Source: Smittia aterrima (Eukaryota > Arthropoda > Insecta > Diptera > Chironomidae). From it: 64,000 nt of DNA. Where the stretch lies: positions 17,670,854-17,734,853 of the forward strand of contig CP093830.1 of assembly GCA_033063855.1 (NCBI GenBank), read 5' to 3'. Under the pieces are notes generated by a model. The model was not told the DNA's origin. It did no database searches and saw only the letters and a list, made by a program, of their open reading frames with translations. Below are positions 58,101 through 64,000 of this stretch, in pieces; the stretch's first letter is position 1; the number at the start of each line of letters is the position of its first letter. A program made the translations under genes and the position numbers.

Positions 58101-61100
58101 TTTTAATGTCGATCGTAGTTCAGAGTTTTCGAGAAGCATCTGCTTCATTTAAATATTTTTGCAGACAAACATTCTAAATCCCTGAAGATCTCTTGTTGTC
58201 GTCTATGGTTAGCCAGAAACAAACATCACGTAGAATCAATAAATTTTGTCGGCTAAGGCCTCTGTCGGACCAAAGAAAAAACATCACAAACAAAGATGAA
58301 ACGATATTGAATTTCAAAGGAAAAAAGCCCGTAGAGTTTTGTTTTACAATTAATTGCCGAATTGTTGTCCAAACAGTTTCACCGGGCTCTTTTCTATTTA
58401 CTAATTTCTGTGTGAGAAGAAGCTTTGCCTGGGCCTCTCTCTTCCAGCTGAAAAGAACGAGAAAATCATTAGGAATGGCGTGAATAAATAATCTTTGAAC
58501 GAATGCGAAGACGCAAAGGAGAACAAACAATGACAAACGAAATTTTAATAGTGAACGTTTAGTTGTTAGACTCAACATACAAACACAAGAAATTAAATGA
58601 TTAGCTCTCGCTCATGAATGAAAACAACACTCGACAGGCATTGAACTGAAAACAAAATCAACGCCGCTGTTTTGTCACATAAGCTCCGCTCGCTTGCTGT
58701 TCGCTTAACGTGTCTCAGTCATTTTTCAAACTGCGACTTGTTAAAAGTTTCCTCGTTACGTAAAAGACCTGCCGACGAGAGAGATAGCTCAACAAATTGA
58801 TTTAAGCTCATTGAGATAGGAATAAAAATGATTGAAGAAAATAATTGGGCAAATCCGATTTAGGAATCTCTTTGAAGCGCGAAAGTAAACTGATCTCTGC
58901 TAAATTAACCTTTTTTCTTTTCAAAATGGCAGGCAAAGCCAGTGCCACTCTCTTTAAAGTAATTTCGAAGCTGTTAATAAAAAAATTATCATTCATTAGA
59001 ACGAATGAGGGTTCGAGCAAGCATTTAATAAATGACAATCTCGTAAAATAACAATAACAAAACAGATGCAGCAAGCGAAAAGGAATGGCAACTAACAACT
59101 AAGTAATATAAATTTGAGCACTCATGAGCTTGAAAAGAAGTCAAGAGAATGTTTTTCCCTTTTCAATGATTAACAGTGCGATCGTTGAAATAGCAACAAA
59201 GCGACTTGCACATCTGTTGAGATTTCAGGAGAAATAAAGGTTGAATTAAACCCTTATTACCATCCAGAATCATCGACCGAATCATGAGACACAATTAGAA
59301 ACAATCAAACAAATTTTTAGTTTCGCAGGGAAACGAATTCTTCTTCTGATTAAATCAACGATTCGTTTCTAATCGATTCATAAGATTCCCGCTGCGGTTC
59401 GATTTGATAAACTCTTAGTCTCAATAAAACTTTAAATCTCTTTCTTTTTTTCTGGCTGCTCGACCCAATCGATACATCAAACAGCTTCAAAGGCGAATGC
59501 TCAAGAATGCTTGTCGAAACGAGAAGAAAGAAAATAATTTTCTTTACCTGATTGGCAAAGCAAAGCTGCTCACAAGACTTGATTGCAGTGAAATATGGTT
59601 TTTTAAAGATCGTAACAACTGTAAACATTTTGAACTCTCCAAGTTTATTATTATCGAATTGATCTTAATGCTTCATTATTGGTCTCTGTGTGAAAACCAC
59701 AGTTGAAGTCAATTATTCACATTTTTCTCTCCCTCTTTGCCGATTTCATTTTTACTTTTTGCTGAAAATCTTTTAAGATGTTTCTTTGTTTGCAATTAAA
59801 AGGAAATACAACAAGCTTATGAGATGAGAAGATGAAAGAAGAATGAAATACAGAAGAGAAGTCATCGAGAGTGATGTATGAATTTTAACACAAAAGAAGC
59901 TGAAAAATTATTTTGTCATAGATATCAGGCACGGGTAGTCAATTATTTTTTAATTCTTCTTGTTTTTCTTCTGCTCGTCCTCTTGGGTTGACTATCACCA
60001 CGAAGGATAAAGTTCTCCTCAGATGTTTAGCCAATAAACAAAAGACTTTTCCTCGCTACGAAGAAACCTCTTGAAAGTTCTCTCTCGTTTTGTTAATGAA
60101 AGAATTCCGATTGTCCTCCAGGTGGTCACAAGAATGGAATCGATTGCTTTGGTGATACTCTCGAGATGTTAAATTATGAATGGTCAATGACGATGCAGGA
60201 TTAATCTCATAAAAAAGAGATTCTTATGAAAAATTGAGCATATCGAACGAAGCTCATTTACAATTCATTATGAGTTGAGTTAATGAATGGAACTCCGAGT
60301 GGTGATTATGAATGAATGAAAGAGAATCATTAGCAACGATCAAAAAAGGCCTTTTGCAGTGCAGCTCATGAATGAAAGAAAGAAATTCGAAGAAAGAAGG
60401 AATGCATAATCATTATGCTCGCGCTCACAATGACCATTGCAAATAATGGAAATTCTTTCGCGCAATCACAATAGTCAAAGACTCTTAATAATGCTATAAA
60501 AGTCAGACGGAATTATAGGGCGTTAAAAACATAGAATCGCGTATATGGAGACCACGAATGCCTCATAGTACTTCAACCACCTTAATTTGAAAGCAAATTT
60601 TTCATTGGATAAGTGAAACATTTCATTCACGAGAAAGAGTGAAGAGAACAATGGAGGCGATTGCTTTTATGGCGAAGCATTTTCTCTCGCTCGAAACAAA
60701 ATGATTTTTAATGAGCCAGCGCCTAAAGCAAAACTTTTATAAAACACAATAAAATTACCAACAGAATGCTTTGGCAGATAATTTTCTAAATAAACGGCGA
60801 GAGAATGAGCGTGAACACATGAATGAATTCTGAATGACTGTGACTTTCATGAGTCGACTCTAATCGATTTATAATAAGGATTTATCCACTCGAGTGGAAG
60901 TTATGCGCTTCTTTCCTCCATCTTTATTGGCAATATAACGACAAACGATTGCTGCTTCTAATAATGGCTCTGGGAGAATTTCGAGAGTTGTTTGCTATCC
61001 CTAAACAACATTTCACTTTCGCTCTATGAGGACGACAAAAGCGATCGCTTTAAAATCGTCATTACGATGTCATTAGTAAGGATCGGAAAGGAATAAAGCG

Positions 61101-64000
61101 CTTTTATAGAGTGTTTGGCTTTTGTTATCGAATCATTGCCACTTTATTAAACATTGACAATCATAATTAAGATGTGACTTCTAACATTTCCTTTGAAATT
61201 AAGCGAAACACGAAAAAATTTGTAGTTTCATTGTCGTTTTCATTCACAAAAGCTTTGAATGATTCACAACGCTCCAAAAAAAAAATCTTTGATCCCTCGA
61301 AAATAAAATAAAATTATTTTTTCTAAGAAACGTCATTGTGCTCACGATTGTCATAAAGTGTCACAGTTTAATCGCTCGAGTTGACGAAGATTCCTTTATT
61401 CGTGTTCAGTTGAGCGAAGCAACATCTGGCGCGTTTAGAAGTCTAATCAGAATAATTAAACTCGCTCCTGCTGCTTATTAATTAGTCGATTAATGGACAT
61501 CATAATTAACTCTCGAGAGTAATTCTCATCCAACATCTCTCACCACGAAAGTACTAACAGCAATTGAAGTTTAAAATGCAACACGTAATCTGACATCTCG
61601 AATGAAGAATGAAAGAAGTAAATGGAAGACAAGAGCGAAATGAATTAAATTAGAGAGAAACGTGAATGGGTTTAAAAGGCAGGCTCAAGCATGTAATGAA
61701 CAACTCTGGCACTCTCTTGCAGCCGCTCACAGCAAAATTGCAATAAAAGTAAATTAATTTCAAACATGTAATCGCGGGTCCGTCTCGAGGGGGAAATGTC
61801 AATTGATCAAATCAGCTCCAATAATTGCGGTGTGAATTTTAACGACTGCACAGCGAAAGCTCGAGCGGAGTGTACCGGCAATGGCGATGCTTCAACAGAG
61901 CCAGCTCAGAGAGCAATACCTTAACGGCAAAATATTTCGAATTGCTTAAGGAAAATATTTAAATAATTAAATTGATGAAAAAGAAAAAAAAACTTCTGCT
62001 GTTGCATTTCGTATTCAATTCGAAGGCAAAAGGCAAATCAGGAATTCGCAGAAATACTAATTGGATGATTTCTGCTGTTTTCGAGTTGCTTTGGGTTTTG
62101 TTTTATTGTTGTATCAACTTTACTGACATTGTTCGCGTTCGCCCCGAAAAAAAAGAGAGCACAAAAGTAACGGAAGGAAGGGACACAGCGAACGAAAAGT
62201 TTTCTTCGCTTTTTGGCATTTCATGCAAAATTAAAATTTATTTTATTGCTGAAAAAATATTTTTGGATACGTTGTTGAAGGTTTCCAAGTTTCCATCGCG
62301 GAATTTTGCGTCTGTAAATGGAATTTCGTATCATTCAATCATAAATGTTGACGGCACAAGCAGACATGACTCGTTTGGATCTCTCTCACTCCTCTCGCAA
62401 TTACAGCAAATTCAAAATATTGTCGATCGAATGCACTCGACACGTTAGCCTCTGTAAAGGTATTTTCATTCCATTTTTAAACGCTCGCAAGGCTTAATCA
62501 ATTATGCACGATAAATTCACTTAAACTTCTGCAAGAGATGCAGTCGTGAAGCAATTGATACATAATAATTCGCGAAGCATAAAAGGCTTGAACTTCCAGA
62601 GAAAGATTCAGAATGAAGGAGGCAGACTTGTTATTTAAAATATGGAGAAGTTAAGTGAAGTGAAAAAAAAACAAAACGAAGAAGAATTTACGGCCACTGA
62701 TTCGGTCATTAAAATATTGTTCAATAAAAATATATAAAATAGAAGTCATTGCCATTCGAAGACTTGAAACAGGTGCGAGAATTAACAGCTTCAGGTGAAA
62801 ATTGTTGATAATATAATAAAATATGAATGCGGTTGCTTGAATGTTCCATTTCGAGTCATCTCGCCTTTATCATCATCATCGGCATTATCATACAAGTCTT
62901 CGGTATGACGTGACCGTTTTCGAAAGTTGACAGACGCAGATCGAGTGCAAAAACACAAAGAAATTCGATAAATTTTAATTAAAAGTTGCGAGCTTGGAAA
63001 AGTCTTTTCCCAATAAAGAAGTCGCGCGGTCGCATGTTGAAAACGATTGCCATTCGACTATTGACGAAAAAAGCAAACAAACAAACCATGACAGGAGCGA
63101 TTTGATTGTGAAGCGAGTCAGCGCAAAAACTGACGCAATAAAAGTTCATTGAATTCCGTGCTTACTCGCAATTACATAAACGAGTCGTCATTTTACAAAT
63201 TTGTGCAATATAAGGAAGATGAAATGCTCTGTTCGTCCAAATCAGGACGGAAAGTTAACATTTTATCATCGACTCTTTCAGCTTCTAGCTGTTAACTGCT
63301 TGGATAACGTTTGGTGAAAGCTGAAGCGCTTTCTTTCATGCTCTTTTACTTATCAGCAAATGCCGCAATAAATAATTTAAAGGGTCGACGATGTAATCTG
63401 ACCAGAAACATCTTTATGATCGAAAGAAGGTCAGAGGACCTTTTAGTCGAAGGAGAAAAACAACGAAACTGCTTAATTAAAAGAGGATCGTCGACTACCG
63501 CAGCCATTCGCTTTGGAAAACATCTGTTGTTGGATTGAGACGCCACATTTAGCTAAGAATTTAATTAAGCGCCTAGAAACATGAAATCTAAAATTCAAAT
63601 TCCTGATTGAGATCTTTTGTTAGTTTCTAGCAATTTATTTTGTAACTTTCAGAGCTGACATAATTGCGTTGAGAGAAATGTTTGTTGTCGGCTTCTCAAC
63701 GCTCGCAAATGAATTTTAATTTTAAAAAGAAACAACAATGAAACTCGACAAATTATTGAGTCTTCTTACAATTTAGTTCTAATCTGATTTCTACTTCAAA
63801 CGCTCGTTCATTTCATTTGACTCTACAAACACGACAAACTTTTTTTTTGATTTGTCATAATTGAAACTTCCTCCAATTAATGTCTGTGCGACTGTTTGTT
63901 TTCTACTTTTGGTCATTCATGTTGTTGATGGCTTTTTGTCGACTATGGTCACCGACAGACGAGAACGAAAAGAGAAATGGCCTCTTGGGAGAGTTAAGTT
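55152..64000. other. Non-coding region to the right edge
   Basis: About 8.8 kb of AT-rich DNA like the left part of the window. The largest frame (61972-62448, 158 codons) begins with poly-Lys/Leu and shows no domain; the others are 60-134 codons and overlap on both strands. No repeat, RNA gene or transposon was recognised. Confidence 0.45.

Noticed and set aside
61972..62448. 158-codon frame near the right edge
   Set aside because: Starts with a Lys/Leu run and has an irregular composition; no domain or promoter context supports it.

Overview
The window looks like AT-rich nuclear DNA from an insect, most likely a fly of midge or mosquito type. Three points support this: Msx/msh-class homeobox genes with an insect-type C-terminus, an animal-type alpha-amylase, and short GT-AG introns (54-360 bases). 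The species cannot be named from sequence alone. Most of the window is non-coding.

Left third (about 2-25 kb): three complete two-exon homeobox genes of the Drop/muscle segment homeobox (msh, Msx) family lie at 2255-3601 (-), 12749-13855 (+) and 23611-24709 (-). They encode 328, 330 and 319 residues and share one phase-1 intron position. Copies 1 and 2 are divergent, with an alpha-amylase gene (8290-9823, -) between them. Copies 2 and 3 converge. About 400-450 bases of exon 1 are almost identical in all three, although the introns, N-termini and flanks have drifted. Copies 1 and 2 share an initiator with a DPE-like element at the same +28 spacing. Large non-coding intervals separate the genes, as is usual around developmental regulators.

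Middle (34.1-40.9 kb): one six-exon gene encodes about 2155 residues. It has a basic, proline-rich N-terminus followed by seven divergent repeats. They resemble the papain-fold domain seen in herpesvirus-type (C76-like) and OTU-like deubiquitinases, but the expected catalytic Cys after the conserved Gln appears lost in every repeat. It reads as a poly-pseudoprotease.

Right (45.6-55.2 kb): an island of mobile and repeated DNA. It holds a 200-base dispersed repeat (two copies), a pair of 270-300-base direct repeats around a broken BED-finger/copia-gag-like unit, and a 1655-base Tc1-type foldback element with TA target duplication. Its last member is a 3.9-kb non-coding insertion bounded by a 14-base target duplication and a (GATA)n tail, packed with short perfect hairpins. 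The rest, 55.2-64 kb, shows no gene I can support.
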